Origin: Pontederia crassipes
Taxonomy: Eukaryota; Streptophyta; Magnoliopsida; Commelinales; Pontederiaceae
DNA length: 64,000 nucleotides
NCBI GenBank assembly: GCA_030549335.1
Contig: CM060189.1
Coordinates: forward strand, 50,934,917 to 50,998,916
Direction of reading: 5' to 3'
The first letter of the stretch is position 1, and each line of letters begins with the position of its first letter. A program made the position numbers and the translations under genes. Of this stretch, positions 1 through 12,712 are shown piece by piece. The notes under the pieces were generated by a model. It worked only from the letters and a program-made list of their open reading frames with translations. It was not told where the DNA came from and searched no databases.

Positions 1-1701
1 GAGCTTGTTTCTTTTCTTTCTTCATTTCATCCCTCGTGTCACTACATCGCCACAGGATGGTTGTTCTAATTTCACCCTTTGTGTCACCGTATTGACACAG
101 GGTGTCGAACATGCTCCTCGTGTCACTATATGGAGACAGAACAAACCGAACCCCAGTCGGTATACTCGGAGTTGGTCAATACTCCGAGGTAAAAATACTC
201 CACCTTATGCGGGTTTTTACATGAAATGCACATTATGCATGAATGCATATTCACATTTGATATTTATGTTCTAACTCACAAACTTCTCAAAAACAATATT
301 CCAACTTGCAAATAAAATAACCTTTAACATTTTAACAAAAAGATCCAATGTGCAAGCAAAACAATTAATCTCACCAGAATATTTCAAATCCATAACAAAA
401 CATCACACGTCGTATGATGGCACACATATGAAGCATACAACCAAGTATGATTATGCATGAAGAAAACGATCTCAAAAATTCGTCCCACGTCGGATGGGAC
501 AATGTTACCACTCTGAAGAGTTAAGTAATTAATATCATTTGAGATAAGTTCTCTCACATTGGATTCCTCAAATTTCAACTACCTTCTATCCGAATCCACT
601 AAAAGAAGAGAAATGTCTATTACATTCATTTAAACCTTATTTAGAAATATAAACTTATCATTTAAGACATTTATCACTTCTAAGTATCATTTTGTCTTTT
701 AGTTTATTAATCACTTCATAATAATCCTTTAATGACATCTTGGTGCCTAGAAGTAGAATTTATAATTTTCTTACCTAAGTTCATAATTAATAAATTCTAA
801 CTATCATATAAACTAATTTTCATAAATTGATCATCACTATAGAGTTTTAGAATACTTACCAATAGAGTAAAAGAAGTCGTCAATTAATAGTATCCTACTC
901 AAACCTCAATGGACAACCACTTATCATATCCAATTAAGCATATAATAATCTGAATTAGACATTATAACTAATTCTTATTAATTTATAAATTAAGTCTTAT
1001 GAATGGTTTCAGCCATCAATCATATCATTACCACAATAAATGAAGCCCTTAGCTCTCTAATTCGAAATCACACCTGCGGAACGTCGAACGTCATCTTCTT
1101 CATTGGTAGAATAATAAAATTAATTAAAAATTAGTTTCATATCTAAAATCAAATTTATTGTGTATTTGCATTCGCTTACCAATACACATTGAGGACGAGT
1201 TCTCGAAAGTTCGTCCGACGATCGAAACCCAAAATTGATGAACCATAACGTCACGGTGAACTCGGCCGAATCCCCTCGTCGAAGTCGCCGGAAAAGTCAC
1301 CGGAAAGGTTGCTGAAAAAACCCAATCTCAACCATTGGGAGAAAGATTGGCGCGAATCAGAGCCGGAATCGATCGCCATAGAAGTTTTCCCCTTTCTCAC
1401 GTTCAGCCCTCACTGCGTCGCCTATAGTGGACCAATCATCTTTGTCTCGTCGTCCTCTTTCCAATGGTACCTCACACATGAAAAATGAAGGTCGGATGGC
1501 GGAGATCGGAGCGCCGAAAGTGAGCGGCTGCTGCTGGTCCATCGCGCACTGTAGCGATCTGGCGGTAGGTGGAAGGGAGGATATGGGTTTTCTCTCTCCT
1601 CCTTTCCAGGTATTTATATATTTTTTCATTTTTTTGCCCAAAGACCAAAACACCCCCTCCTTTTAAAATAATTTACACTTTTTTTTTAAAATGATTGGAC
1701 G
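1..1701 (-). mobile_element. Probable LTR remnant (gypsy-like), cut by window start
   Basis: No gene is visible. The block ends in GTTACA at about 1696-1701, so read on the minus strand it would start TGTAAC, a common plant LTR terminus. It contains a GC-rich segment (1190-1610) resembling an LTR leader. Near the left edge (31-140) there are three imperfect hairpins built on a GTGTCAC / GACACAGG theme. The same architecture (TGTAAC ends plus short hairpins) occurs in the better-defined solo LTR at 16638-18858. The small frames at 1357-1666 have no recognisable domain. The family assignment is inference, because no coding domain and no second LTR are visible. Confidence 0.4.
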
Positions 1702-4640
1702 TTACAACATATGTATCTTATGTTTCTACATAATGCAAGCAAACTATCTAACCTCGAACGTATGGTGGCAATTGATCACCAGCTGATCACTATAAGTTTC
1801 TAACTTATTTTAGATGCAATTCATACATATCGAGTTCCATTTTTACCTATTTTTGGGTCAATTATACTTGGAATGCATACATTGTAATAATTAGTTGATA
1901 TTCCTCATTTCATACTTAATTCCATGTGCATAGAGGTTCTGAAATGCTAAAATCCATTAATATTTAAATTCTATGTCAAGTTATCATTTTGAGGACAAGT
2001 TATCATTCCTATATGTCAAGTTATCATTATTTTGAATGAACTGATTTTCAATAATTTCTTGCCCTAAATCCATCATTATCATGTATAAATAATATTTGGA
2101 TAGTCACATCTCAACTTGTGCAAAGTTTTAAGTCCATTTGAACAAGTTATCATTTTTCAAGTGTCAAGTTATCGTTAAAGGGTAATTCTATCATTTAGAC
2201 ATGCAAAACCATAAATTCTGCACAGGGACCTTCAGCAATCATCTTGTTATTGTTTTAATTCACCGCTGGTCAAATTTCATCACATTTGGATAACCACAAC
2301 TCAAATTATTACAAGTTATAATTTTTAAGTCATATAAGTTATCGTTTTTGGGCACCCAAGTTATCACTTCTTAAAAATCTCATTCATATTTGATTTTTGA
2401 ATGCACTCACTTGTTACTATAGTCCATTTGATGCTTCTATTACTTTCAATCAATTGTATTTGGATAATTTCCATGGTTTGTGACAAGTTATCATTCCGGG
2501 CCCCTAAATTCATTAATATCGATATAAGTTATCACTCCTGCACAACACCCAACTTCATTTGATATCTGAGCTAGCAACTATCATTATCTTGATCTTTATT
2601 TGTCAAAACACCATTCAAGGACTTTGATGCTTGCTGTTTGAGGATTTGTAGCAGGGAGAAAGGTAGTCAAAAAGTGGAAAAAGTAGATGGGACCATCTAC
2701 TTTTTCCTGCACAAAAAGGAATCTGCAGCTGGAATTTCTGCAAGGGACACATGACTGCAATCAAAGGATAAAGAACATTCTGATGCTGATCCAAAAGTGG
2801 ATAGGAGTCATATAAAAGGTGAAATTTCTGGAGGAGAGAGGGGGGGCTGGTCATTCAGGGTTTGGAGCAAGGAAGGAGGGCTGCTGCTGGACTTGCTGCT
2901 GCTGGCCGAGAGCTTCAAGCATCAATGATTTGTATCTATTTCTCATTCTCTTTGATGTCAAGCTTTGTAAATATGAGGAGCTAAACTCCATTTTTTCTAG
3001 GATAGGGTAGTAGTTTAGATTTGTTTTGGATGGATATGGAATGATTTGTAATCCTGCACTGCAACAATTCTGGTTTTCAGATTTCAGAACTTTTCTGCAT
3101 TGATTCATGTTATCATTAGATCCATTGTAAACTATGATTGAGATGTATTATCTGATCTAATCATCCTTCAGAAATGCATAAGAGATAAAGTCAGATTTCT
3201 GGATTCTATTTAGTTGCAAATCTGATTTCTGATTTTGGTTTTCTGAAAATTTGATTTCCTGATTTTTCTGAATCTGATTTCTTGAACAATTGAATCTGTT
3301 TGTCATTAAGGATTGGATTAATTGAATAGCTGAGAGACTAGTATCTACCCTAATCTTATTCAGGAATGTATTAAGATGTTTGACAACTTAAGATTCAATT
3401 CTGTTTTCCCAAAATCTGATTTCTAAATTTATTCAGAAATCTGTTCTTCTGATTTTTCTTCTGGTTAGAATTTGATTTGCCAAGTGAGCATCCTTATTTC
3501 ATCAAATCATCGAGAGGTGTACTCTAGGAATCTCTTGCAGTCTAGAGATGGATCAAGAGGCATTTGGCAAGCCTGAATTCTAAGGGTCTTGTTGCTGATT
3601 TTCTGAATTGTAGAATTCTATTTTCTAATTTCATTTGAATTCTGATTTCCATTGTTAAGGCTCATTTCAATCCACTACTGAGAGGTAGTCTTAAGGTCAT
3701 TCTTGGGAGTCAGAGATGACCCAAGGAGCATTGGATAATCACTGAATTCCTCATTTAAGATTGAATGTCTTTTAAGCCCAATCAATTAAAACTTTGTGTG
3801 GATTTCACTTTTTCTTGCAACCGAGAGGTTGATTTTAAATCCCCCTTGAATTCAGAGATGAATCATGGAGCACAAGTACTATTATTGGTATATTTCATCC
3901 TGGTTTAATTAATTGGAGTGGTTTTATCTTTTTAAGATTGCAATTACAAGTTATCATTGCAGAATTTCTCTGAATTGCAAAAATCAGCAATGAACTCCCC
4001 ATTGAGCTGAATGATAACTTGATTTTCAGTGAGGACCCTCTATTGATTCAATCTAACTAACAACTATATGATAATATGTTGCTTAGTTAGATGCCAATTG
4101 AGCTGTGGGAACATCCATTTTCATGATTGAATCAAAATTGGACATTTAATAATAACTTGATCCATTCCATCCTTAATTAATTTAGATGAACCCCAAATCC
4201 TAGAAGAACCTTCCTCATTGATAGTTAAACCTTTCTAGCCATTAATTTATCATTTATAATTCAGTTTTGCAAACATTTTTAAAATCCCAAAATCTGTTAT
4301 AATTCTGCACTTGTTAAAAAATTGTTTTCACTTCCAATTAGAAATCTGTTTATGCCACCTTACTTAGGATTAATCTAAACTGTTTTTAGGTAGTTTATGA
4401 CTTCAAATCTTTGTGGATACAACAACCTGAGTCTACTACAACTTACCTGTGCACTTGCAGCTAATGAGTTGGGAGACCAAAAATTTTAAAAAAAAATTGA
4501 CCTTTTCTTTAATTTCAGCAAGTTATCACTACTCAATCCCAAATATCACTATCAGCAACCCACATTGTTGATCCTTCGGCGCCTCTTGATTCTTCGAACA
4601 GCCATTTGGATATCAAGCGTTGAAATGTCCACATTGGTGT
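1702..4640 (+). mobile_element. Probable Tat/Athila-type gypsy LTR and leader remnant
   Basis: No coding domain is visible. Seen in the sequence: a TATA-like box (TATAAAAGG near 2812) followed by a purine-rich leader; about a dozen dispersed copies of AAGTTATC(A/G) between 1980 and 4540; three diverged copies of a GAGAGGT...CAGAGATGA...GGAGCA module (about 3510, 3680 and 3820); and a tail around 4410-4460 with GTGGATACAACAACCTG followed by CTGTGCACTTGCAG. From memory these phrases resemble the LTR and leader of Tat/Athila gypsy elements, whose primer site usually contains TGGCGCC; a CGGCGCC occurs near 4577. The boundaries are approximate and the family is inferred. Confidence 0.35.
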
Positions 4641-6260
4641 CTCAACGCACTAATTAGTTCCTATATCAAAATGAGACGTGGAAAATTTTTGTAGCTCAAG
4701 GGTGGTTTAAGGATTTAACCCTACAATAACATCACAAGACTTTTTTTGACATAAAATACCCTATTATATTTGACTTATGCTTAACTTTTTGAGATGCAAA
4801 TCTACTAATTATATTTCAAAATCGACTAATTTATGAAAAGAATAAATAACAAGTCATGTTCACTTTAGTTCGCCAAAGTAAAAGAAGAAATTTGACATAA
4901 ATTATGAATAAATTTAATTAAAAAATTATTTCATTATCAGTGGGGAAAATTAATTGAATTATTATTGCTTGATGAAAATAAATTAAATCGAATAACATCC
5001 ATAAATTTGAAGTGAAAAAATAAATTTTTTTGTTATTATGAATTGATTGTATTTACATAAATGAAATTAGAAATGGAAATAATTTAGATTAATGAGGGTT
5101 AAATTAATTATTGGGCCTTAACATACTAATCAAATGCTAATGACATGTTACATGAATGGGGTTTTGGCTCAGGAAGGGTCCTGTCTAGATCAAGGTATGG
5201 CTCTTTTCCTTTCATCTTTCATTTTTTTTCTACTAATCCGGATAAGTGTCCATTTCAGGTTGAAGTAATTGAATCAATGAGGGACCGGATAATAATCGAA
5301 TATAATGTTTAATGTGATATATTAAATTAAGCTATAGTATTTTGATTATATACCTATATCAATGATGTCAAAATGTTTAATTCAAAATTAGGATGAAAGA
5401 ACAAAATCAAGAATTGAACTCGTAGCGATTCAATAGAGCACAACCATATTAACAAATTATGCCAAGAAAGCTTGATTTTTCTGCCAACCAATTTTATTAC
5501 ATGGACAGTAACACCCAATGAACTCTAAATTTGAGGAATAATTATTCGGAAAAATAAAAGTGAACTTAGACGCAAATTTTGACTACTAAAAAACATATGT
5601 AATCCAATATTGTAAGACTTGATCGAGATTGTCTATCGATTGGATCAAGTTGAACTGAATGGTCGAACCGAATAATAAAAGAATTCATAGCAAATAATAT
5701 AATAAAATAAGTATAAATTAAATCATCAATAGTTAAGTCAAAAATCTTGTGAGGTAATTACAAAAAATAAATATATCGATGAAATTTTTATGTATGCTAT
5801 AAAGAAGAGCATCACAACATAAATTTCAAGTATATATATACTTTTTAAAAAATTTAATAATTTTTGTGTATTTTATTTATTTTTTTATATTTTACAATTT
5901 AACTCGGTTGGTTCGGCCAAATCCGATGGGTTAGTCAATTAAACCCGAGTTTTGACTAATTTTGCACGACTCGCAAATATCGTTTTAATGCTCGAACATC
6001 TTATCCGACCGGTCGGATCAGAGCGAGTCTTACCTGTAATCTCATACATTATAACTAATGGGGGTCAATGAGTATACACGGACTCGACTTCGTGCCTATA
6101 ATAGGGTTCATAAAAAGAATTCAATGTAGTGCGTGGGCTTCACATTCATTTTATCCACAAATTAAAATAGTGGAATAATTGAATAATTGTACTCAACCCT
6201 AATTATACAAGTTACACCAATAACTATTCACGTTACATTGCTGCATTATTCCTGATCCGC
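4641..6260. other. AT-rich intergenic DNA, no gene seen
   Basis: Mostly A+T-rich with no open frame above 60 codons and no recognised domain. Short CGG/CCG-containing stretches at 5620-5670 and 5890-6030 (for example CCGACCGGTCGG near 6005) resemble the ends of the hAT-like element at 14618-15369. They may be a decayed relative, but no target duplication was found. Confidence 0.5.
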
Positions 6261-6270
6261 ATAAAGCTTA

Positions 6271-6281
6271 CTATATATACC
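6271..6281 (+). promoter_or_regulatory. Candidate TATA box for the TRAF zinc-finger gene
   Basis: CTATATATAC lies about 170 bp upstream of a pyrimidine-rich tract (TCTCTCTC, 6452-6470) typical of plant 5' leaders. A good 5' splice site, AATTG/GTGAGT, follows near 6638. Together these suggest a non-coding first exon at about 6310-6638 and a long leader intron up to just before the start codon at 9031. Transcript data are not available here, so the first exon is inference. Confidence 0.35.
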
Positions 6282-6638
6282 GCTACGTCTACGCCTACTG
6301 GGACGCGCCCCAATCCGATCGCAAGCGCCTGCGATGGGACTCGGTCCGACAACCCAACCATCACGCCGCAAAAGAAGACGAATTTTTTTTCTATTTGTTT
6401 ATTGACCTTTTCCGGCATCGTTGAAGCTTTCTTTTGTGCTCTTCATTCCCCGTCTCTCTCTCTCTCTCTTCCCCACGCGTTCCTCATTTCCCCATGAACT
6501 ATTCTTGATCCGAGTCCCACCTCATTCTGATGAGATATCTTAATATCTTTTTGTGATTGTCGATGATTTTATACATTCTACATTAAACAAAGTTGGATGC
6601 TTGGATTGAGTGGATCACTGGGCCAAGCCCGGGAATTG

Positions 6639-9000
6639 GTGAGTGTTATGCTTCGCTTATGGTATTTTTTTCCTTATACTCTTCCGTCAAATTGATTAAA
6701 CCAGAACATCATTGTAGAGTGAATTGGATAAAGGTTCCTGTATAGAAAGACTGGTAATTATTTAATTCCTGTATGCGAGAATTAATTTGATGCAATTGCT
6801 TGTTAATTTGCCCAATGCACGCCCCGAGATCAGCCGGCTCTGGATCCGGTCGCCGGCGACTTCTCCCGCTTTCGTCCTCTGTACCTGCAAATGTATTTAT
6901 TCGATTTCAAAGCTTTAATCTTTGGGATATTATATGCTTGCATCTTTAGTCAACTAAATCCAACTACATTACGATGACATTCCCAATTATAATGCCAAAT
7001 GCCCACCTAAGTTATCTGATTGCATCTACGGTCAACCAAATTCAACCATTTAATGATCATTTCATCCTGATTAAAATGCTAAACGCTTAAATCTCCACTT
7101 TTTAATATCCTCCCTTTCCTCTCCTCCACGAAGTTGTCCAATATTATTCTTGAAATTTTGCTTCCTTCTTTTTGCTGTTAGATATGTTGTTTCATGTTCC
7201 TCCTTTAATCAAACAATGAAATATCATATTGAAGTATCTTTCAGCATTTGAATGTCTTATCTCTATCTTTGCAATTTTCTTTGTGGTCTTGCAGTTTCTA
7301 TCAGCTCCTGTTTTTGCCTTAGATGTATCATTTAGTTGCGCTTGCTAGGAAGTGACCCTTTCCAGCTCATATGTTCAAATGGTTTTTTTTAGGGGTTATG
7401 TTCAACTGTACAAATGAACTTTGCCTCCTGTGATATGTCTTTTTAGCTCCATTGAGATGAGTTACCCATTTGCGGAGCATAGTTGCAGAGCATTTCCTTT
7501 TTCCCATGTGAATTTTTTAGAGGTCTTTCGTTAAGGACTGCTTCATGTTGCATAACTTTTATAATAATTGAGTTTAACTTCTGGTTTTGTGTTCCAATTT
7601 CACTAGTTTTATTTATCTGCATTGTATCATGATCAAATGTGAAAAAAAAATTGCGTCACCGGTGTTGTAATTAAATTTTGATTAATTTCAGCGGGGTAAT
7701 ATTAAAAAGGCAGCTAAGATTGATAATTTTTCTTCGTAAAAAAGTCAATCATATGTTGACAATTATTTTGGGGGTTAAAGTTGAGGACAAACTATATGTC
7801 CTTAGACGTGCCTATTATAATCTAATAACTTTTAAGTATTTCCAAACATTTTTTAAAGGGTCAAGTATTTCGAAACTTAGTATTGCAAGATTGTTTTCCT
7901 TGTATTGAATGATTTAGATTATGACTGATATCTTTGAGACTTTGTCTCATGAAACATTAGATATGAATGATTTTTTGCGTGATCAACATCACCCTCTAGT
8001 TCTTTGTTCTTAAGAATTGTTAATCACTTAATGTACTTGCGCTGTGTTTTTCAGGTTGAATTTGTTTACTATTAATATTTGGATTTCATATCTTCAGTCC
8101 ATCTGGTCAAGGTGATCCTATTTATCTTGCATTTTATTATTTGTATGTGTTAACAAGAACTTATTAAGTTGATTAACTTGGTGTTATACTGATATCGTTA
8201 TTATTTGTTTATGTGATATACATTCTGAAATATATCTTGTATGTTTAGAACTAGATTATATTTTTTATTGGAAAATAGTTGTATCAGGCATAATTCTCAT
8301 TAGAGTATCATACATGTTATGCATAAAACAGTTATGATGCTCTTCCCAATTAAACTCCCCATATATTTTATGTAGATTAATATTTTGTTGCTTATATTCT
8401 GTTGAATAATCAAGTTTTGGAGAAGGCTTCATATTGCTTATTGTGAATAGGATGTTAGCTTGAATATCTGTATATGTCTAACTGCAACATATGGATACTT
8501 AGGACAAGAATCAAGAATGCTGTACTCAAGTTGGTGAAATGATAGTTCAAATCCAAACCTCTGTTCAACTTCAATTTGCAATTAATATCATAGTACTTTA
8601 GCTTCTTCATATCAGAATTTATTACATGCAATTGTGCTGGGATAATTATCTTTTTTCTCTAAGAGAAAAGAAGTGTTTTCTAAATTTAATAATTTCTTTG
8701 CATTAATTTCTTGTGTTTCTTAACCAAATGTCTTGTTCATAAGCTTTTGATAAGACTTCGATGACTGATACGTGACATTACGTTTCTGGCTTAATTATGA
8801 TTAAAATTTGAGTCATTAATCACTTCTTTCAGTTATGAGTGTTGATTGATATTTTTCTCTGTTTTGTATAATTATCATCGTGCATGCATATTAATATTTT
8901 TGTTTGAAAACTTTATTATTGTCATATTGCTGGGCTAACCCCACCTAGTGGGATAAGGCTTTGTTGTTGTTGTTGCTGCTGCTGGGCTAACCCCTGTGGG
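6639..9000 (+). other. Putative long 5'-leader intron of the TRAF zinc-finger gene
   Basis: This T-rich, A+T-rich stretch of about 2.4 kb lies between a candidate donor (GTGAGT at 6639) and the coding start at 9031. No coding frame with a recognisable domain occurs. The T-richness on the sense strand fits a plant intron. The exact acceptor is unclear; candidates lie between 9000 and 9025, immediately after a micro-insertion of a retroposon tail. Confidence 0.35.
8943..8979 (+). mobile_element. 37-bp insertion of an RTE LINE/SINE 3' tail
   Basis: The inserted bases begin ACCTAGTGGGATAAGG and run into (TTG)n. They match the 3' end of the LINE at 49004-49972. A perfect 15-bp direct repeat, TGCTGGGCTAACCCC, flanks them at 8928-8942 and 8980-8994, which is the target-site duplication. 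The insertion lies about 50 bp upstream of the start codon of the TRAF zinc-finger gene. Confidence 0.85.
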
Positions 9001-9030
9001 TCATAGGCTTGGATTTGCAAAGGCTTCTTG

Positions 9031-11042
9031 ATGGATCTACCAGTGTCAGATCCAGCACCAGTAAAGGATGCCTCACCATCTTTCGATTGTGAGCAATGTG
9101 ACATGGAGATTGTGCATAAGATAGCTCAGGTCTTCCTCCCTGGATTGGCCACTGCTTGCGTGGACAACACCACGGGGGGCCTCTTCAGGGGCCCTGCTGC
9201 TGTTGCTGTTGAAATTAGGAAGGAAATGGTGGATTATCTCACTCAGAGAAGTGAAAATTATATCGTTGAAACCATGGTCCAAGGGGAAGGTAATGCAGAT
9301 CCTGTAGAGGAAATGTCTGATGATCCTGTCGAGATAGTACAAGTGTTCCTTGATGACTTCGCTGGTATGAAAAGGAATTTCTTCAGCCGGGTATCTGGAT
9401 GGCTGCTCAGTGAAAGCAGGGAAGACAAGATCGATGATTTTGTGCAGGAAATGGAGATTAATGCATTCTGGAAAATTGACAGGAGGGAGCCCATCGCCAT
9501 GGTCCTTTTGAGGAATGTGGACCTCAAGAGCACCTACCATTGTTCCATGAAATTTGAGTCTGCCGAACAGCTTGCTGAGCATAAAATTCAATGTAATTTT
9601 AGAATATCAGCTTGCCCCAATGAAGGATGCAAAACTAAATTTTCTGCTGCTCATGCAGAGAAGCATGATTCGGAATGCCCTTATAAGATCCTTCCCTGCG
9701 AGCAGAAATGCTCACATAGGATTATGCGGCGAGATATGGACAGACACTGCATAACTGTGTGCACAATGAAGCTCATGAACTGTCCCTTCTATCAAGTTGG
9801 TTGTCAATCTGCGTTTCCACAATGCACTCTCGAGAAGCACTGTTCTGAGTTTGTTAGTTCGCATGTGTTACATGTTCTTCAAGTGTTATACAAGCAAGAG
9901 GCTGTTGAAGAGCTAAAGAGGCGTGTCGAACTAATGGAAAAGGTTAGTCAGATTCTCATTCCTAAATTCCTTTTGGTCTGCTTATTTCAATGATTGACAT
10001 TTCATGTGGTGTTGAGACGTTACCTCATAAAATGCCATTGGAAAACAACAAAATAGGATTTTGTACTATCAGGAATCTCATACAAAGAAACTATTATCTG
10101 TTATCATTTGCGAAATAAATCTATTCCACCCTGAAACTCAGATCACCATGAAACACCACAAATTTGTTCAAAATAATTTGCTCAACTTTGATAAGAGGAA
10201 ATGTCTGATAAATAAGAGATTTCTTAATGTTGAGAGTTGCATGCCTTCTCTCATATACACATCTTAAACTCTGCTATGACTATGAAAGACATGCATTTTT
10301 TGTGGTTTCATTTTCACCAAGTCTCTTGTAGGAGCTTCTCTCACAATGAGTTAATTGGACATTCCTCGTTTTAAGTTGTCTGACATACAAAAGGACATTA
10401 TTAGAAATGTTCCTAATCGGTTTACCTTTTTTTTCACTATTTTACTTCAGCTGATCAGCCTTTGTATGCTCCAAAGTCCTCTTTCTGATCCTTCTCCACT
10501 TTCTATGTGATCCAAGTGCTTTAAGGAATAGCATCTAGTTCTATGCATGGGACATTCTTGTGCTTTAATGTTAAATGCTCCATGAATTCACCTATTCTGA
10601 AGGACTTTTTTGTTCTCTCCATTCCGATGTCTGATTCTTCAGTTCATCTAGTTCTATTCATGGGAAATTCTAGATTTATTCTCCTTATTCTAGACTTAAA
10701 GTAAGAGCTAGAAAGTTCATTGGCTGTTTGTTAGATAGATCATACGTTCTATAATCTGACATCTATTGATTATGCAGAACATGCATCCTAAAGTAAAACG
10801 TGAATACTCCTGATTACGAGAATAATCCACTCCGTTGCTTGAATGAAATTCATCGTACTTTTACAGTTCATGTGTTAAGATAGATATCACAACTCTTATT
10901 AGATCAATAATATATTCTTTTGCAGTCCGAGTCCCTGAGTGAGTTATCTGAAGCCTTGGATGTGAGATCATTTACCCATGCAATCAAGGAGCATGAAGCA
11001 AGGATGAAGAAAGCTGAACATGGACAGCATGAAACCATTTAA
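9031..11042 (+). CDS. TRAF-type zinc-finger family protein
   Basis: Coding exons are 9031-9942 and 10926-11042, joined in phase 0 by a GT-AG intron (AAAAG/GTTAGT, TTTGCAG/TCC), giving 342 aa. ATG 9031 is chosen because the preceding codon is TTG and the protein then starts MDLPVSDPAP. Residues about 20-165 form a plant-specific N-terminal region with CEQCDMEI. Residues about 171-273 carry Cys/His spacing of the TRAF-type zinc finger (CSMKFES...EHKIQC, CPNEGC, HDSECPYKILPC, HCITVC). The last about 60 residues are charged and heptad-like (VEELKRRVELMEK, ELSEALDV), so probably a coiled coil. There is no MATH domain, RING or signal peptide. The known family role is protein-protein adaptor function; the specific partner is unknown. 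The reading frame is certain; the exact function is not. Confidence 0.88.
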
Positions 11043-11487
11043 CCAGGAACAAGAGTTCGCAAAGATCACGAGAAGGAGCCAAAAGACTTGTGTCTCGTCC
11101 TCTGAAGTTTTGTCCCTTACAGATTGTTGGAGATTGTTTGGAGTACCAAAATTGCCATTTTTTTATACTGTAAATTAGATGGTTTTGTAGCTATCGAAAT
11201 GGATATGTTTCCTAAAAGGGATCATTGTTGCTCTGCTCTCCTGACGTGGAGTGATCATGCACTTGCATTTTTATTTGTTTTCTCTATATATTTAAGATTA
11301 TGAGAGAAAAACACACGTGAACTACAGTCTTACAAGTGGTTCTGAATTATGAATTCCTGGCGGTGTATCTTTTTATAGTTGGAAATTCGATTGCATAACT
11401 CTTCCCCCGTGTTTGGTTCAAATATTATTGAGAATTTATTCTTAACTCTTATATCTTGGTTTAACCGACTAGTAGATTTGAATTCCG
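11043..11487 (+). other. 3' untranslated and flanking region of the TRAF zinc-finger gene
   Basis: The sequence is T-rich after the stop codon, with no frame of interest. AATAAA-type signals are not clear-cut; ATTTGTTTTCTC and TATATATTTAAG around 11270-11295 may mark the transcript end. Confidence 0.35.
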
Positions 11488-11501
11488 AATTGAGAACTGA
11501 T

Positions 11502-11772
11502 ACAACAACAACAACAAAGTGTTATCCCACTAGGTAGGGTCGGCTACATGGATCATACGACGTCATTCCGCTCTATTAGTAACCAAATCTTTCGGTATAT
11601 TATTCACCAATAGATCTTGTTCTATTAGTTCGCCAAGTGTTCGCCTTGGCCTCCATCTCCCTCTTTTAATCGGACTCCATATTATTTAATTTACTCTTTT
11701 TACTGGTGCATCTAATGGTCTTCTCTGAACATGACCAAACCATTTCAAACGATTTTCTATCATTTTCTCACT
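11502..11772 (-). mobile_element. 5'-truncated RTE-clade LINE, reverse orientation
   Basis: Read on the minus strand, this 271-bp block matches the last about 270 bp of the LINE at 49004-49972. It includes the end of the reverse-transcriptase ORF, CATGTAGCCGACC..., and the (TTG)n tail (seen here as ACAACAACAAC on the plus strand). A perfect 14-bp target-site duplication, AATTGAGAACTGAT, flanks it at 11488-11501 and 11773-11786. This is a clean target-primed insertion. Confidence 0.92.
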
Positions 11773-12019
11773 AATTGAGAACTGATGATCTAGATAAAAT
11801 CAAAGGCTAGTTTCGCCAAACAAGGAGCTACAACCTCATCACGTGATTCTTAGTTCTTGTGGCCTTCGATGCTGTAGTCGAGTTTCGCTGTTTTATTCAA
11901 TTTTTTTATTGATGCCACAACACTCTTTTTTTCAATTTGTTTTTTTTTTCCTTATTTTCTCTCTATTAGAGTTTTTTTCGCAAAATAAATTATTTATTAC
12001 TTAATATTTTATTTTAAAA

Positions 12020-12712
12020 AAATTAATATTTCATTAAACATAATTGTTAAAAATGAATTTATATTTCAATAATATATTTTTAACAAAAAAATAATTTTTT
12101 ATTGATTAACAAATTTATATTTACAATAATTATTTTTTATTCAAACACATGCTAAAATTAATCTATCACATCAACTATTTATTTTCTCATTATTACATTC
12201 CACTTCGTTCTAACATACCCCGAATTAATTTGTCAATTTAACTATTCATGTGAAACTCGAAAAAACTATGGTTTCGATAAGGTTGGGTTTGACAAGTGGA
12301 ACTAAGTGGAAGGAGTTAGTTTCACTTAGTTTCACTAAACATGAGTGCTTAACCTGTTTTCAAGGTGAAATTAGGCCACCTTTGCAATGATGTTTTTTTT
12401 TTCAAATCAAGTGTTTTTTTTTTCTTTTATCATTTTCTTTCTCGTGCCTTTCATTAAATACAAATTGTTAAAAATATTTTTAATATATAAATACTATATT
12501 TTTTTAAGAAAAGTTTTTAATAAAAAATTTATACTAATTAATAAATTATATTTTATATTTATAATACATATATTTCATTCAAACACTCATTAAAATTAAT
12601 CTATTATATCTATATTTTCATATCACATCAACTTTTTAATTCTTTATTATTACCTTCCACTACATTCAAACACACCCAAACTAATTTATCAATTCAATTA
12701 TTCACATAAAAC
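12020..12712. repeat. Two diverged direct copies of an about 240-bp AT-rich unit
   Basis: About 12020-12258 and about 12465-12712 align as diverged direct repeats. Both contain AAAATTAATCTAT, CACATCAACT, TTATTAC(A/C)TTCCACT, an AATTTATC/GTCAATT segment and an ending with CACATAAAACTC or CATGTGAAACTC. No coding capacity is seen; the frame at 12387-12593 is low-complexity. This could be a duplicated MITE or an old segmental duplication. Confidence 0.6.

Noticed and set aside
1357-1666. Overlapping 98- and 79-codon frames on opposite strands
   Set aside because: Sit in an LTR-like leader and have no recognisable domain.
9073-9591. 172-codon minus-strand frame
   Set aside because: It lies entirely antisense to the TRAF zinc-finger exon and has no domain; it is a shadow of the real gene.
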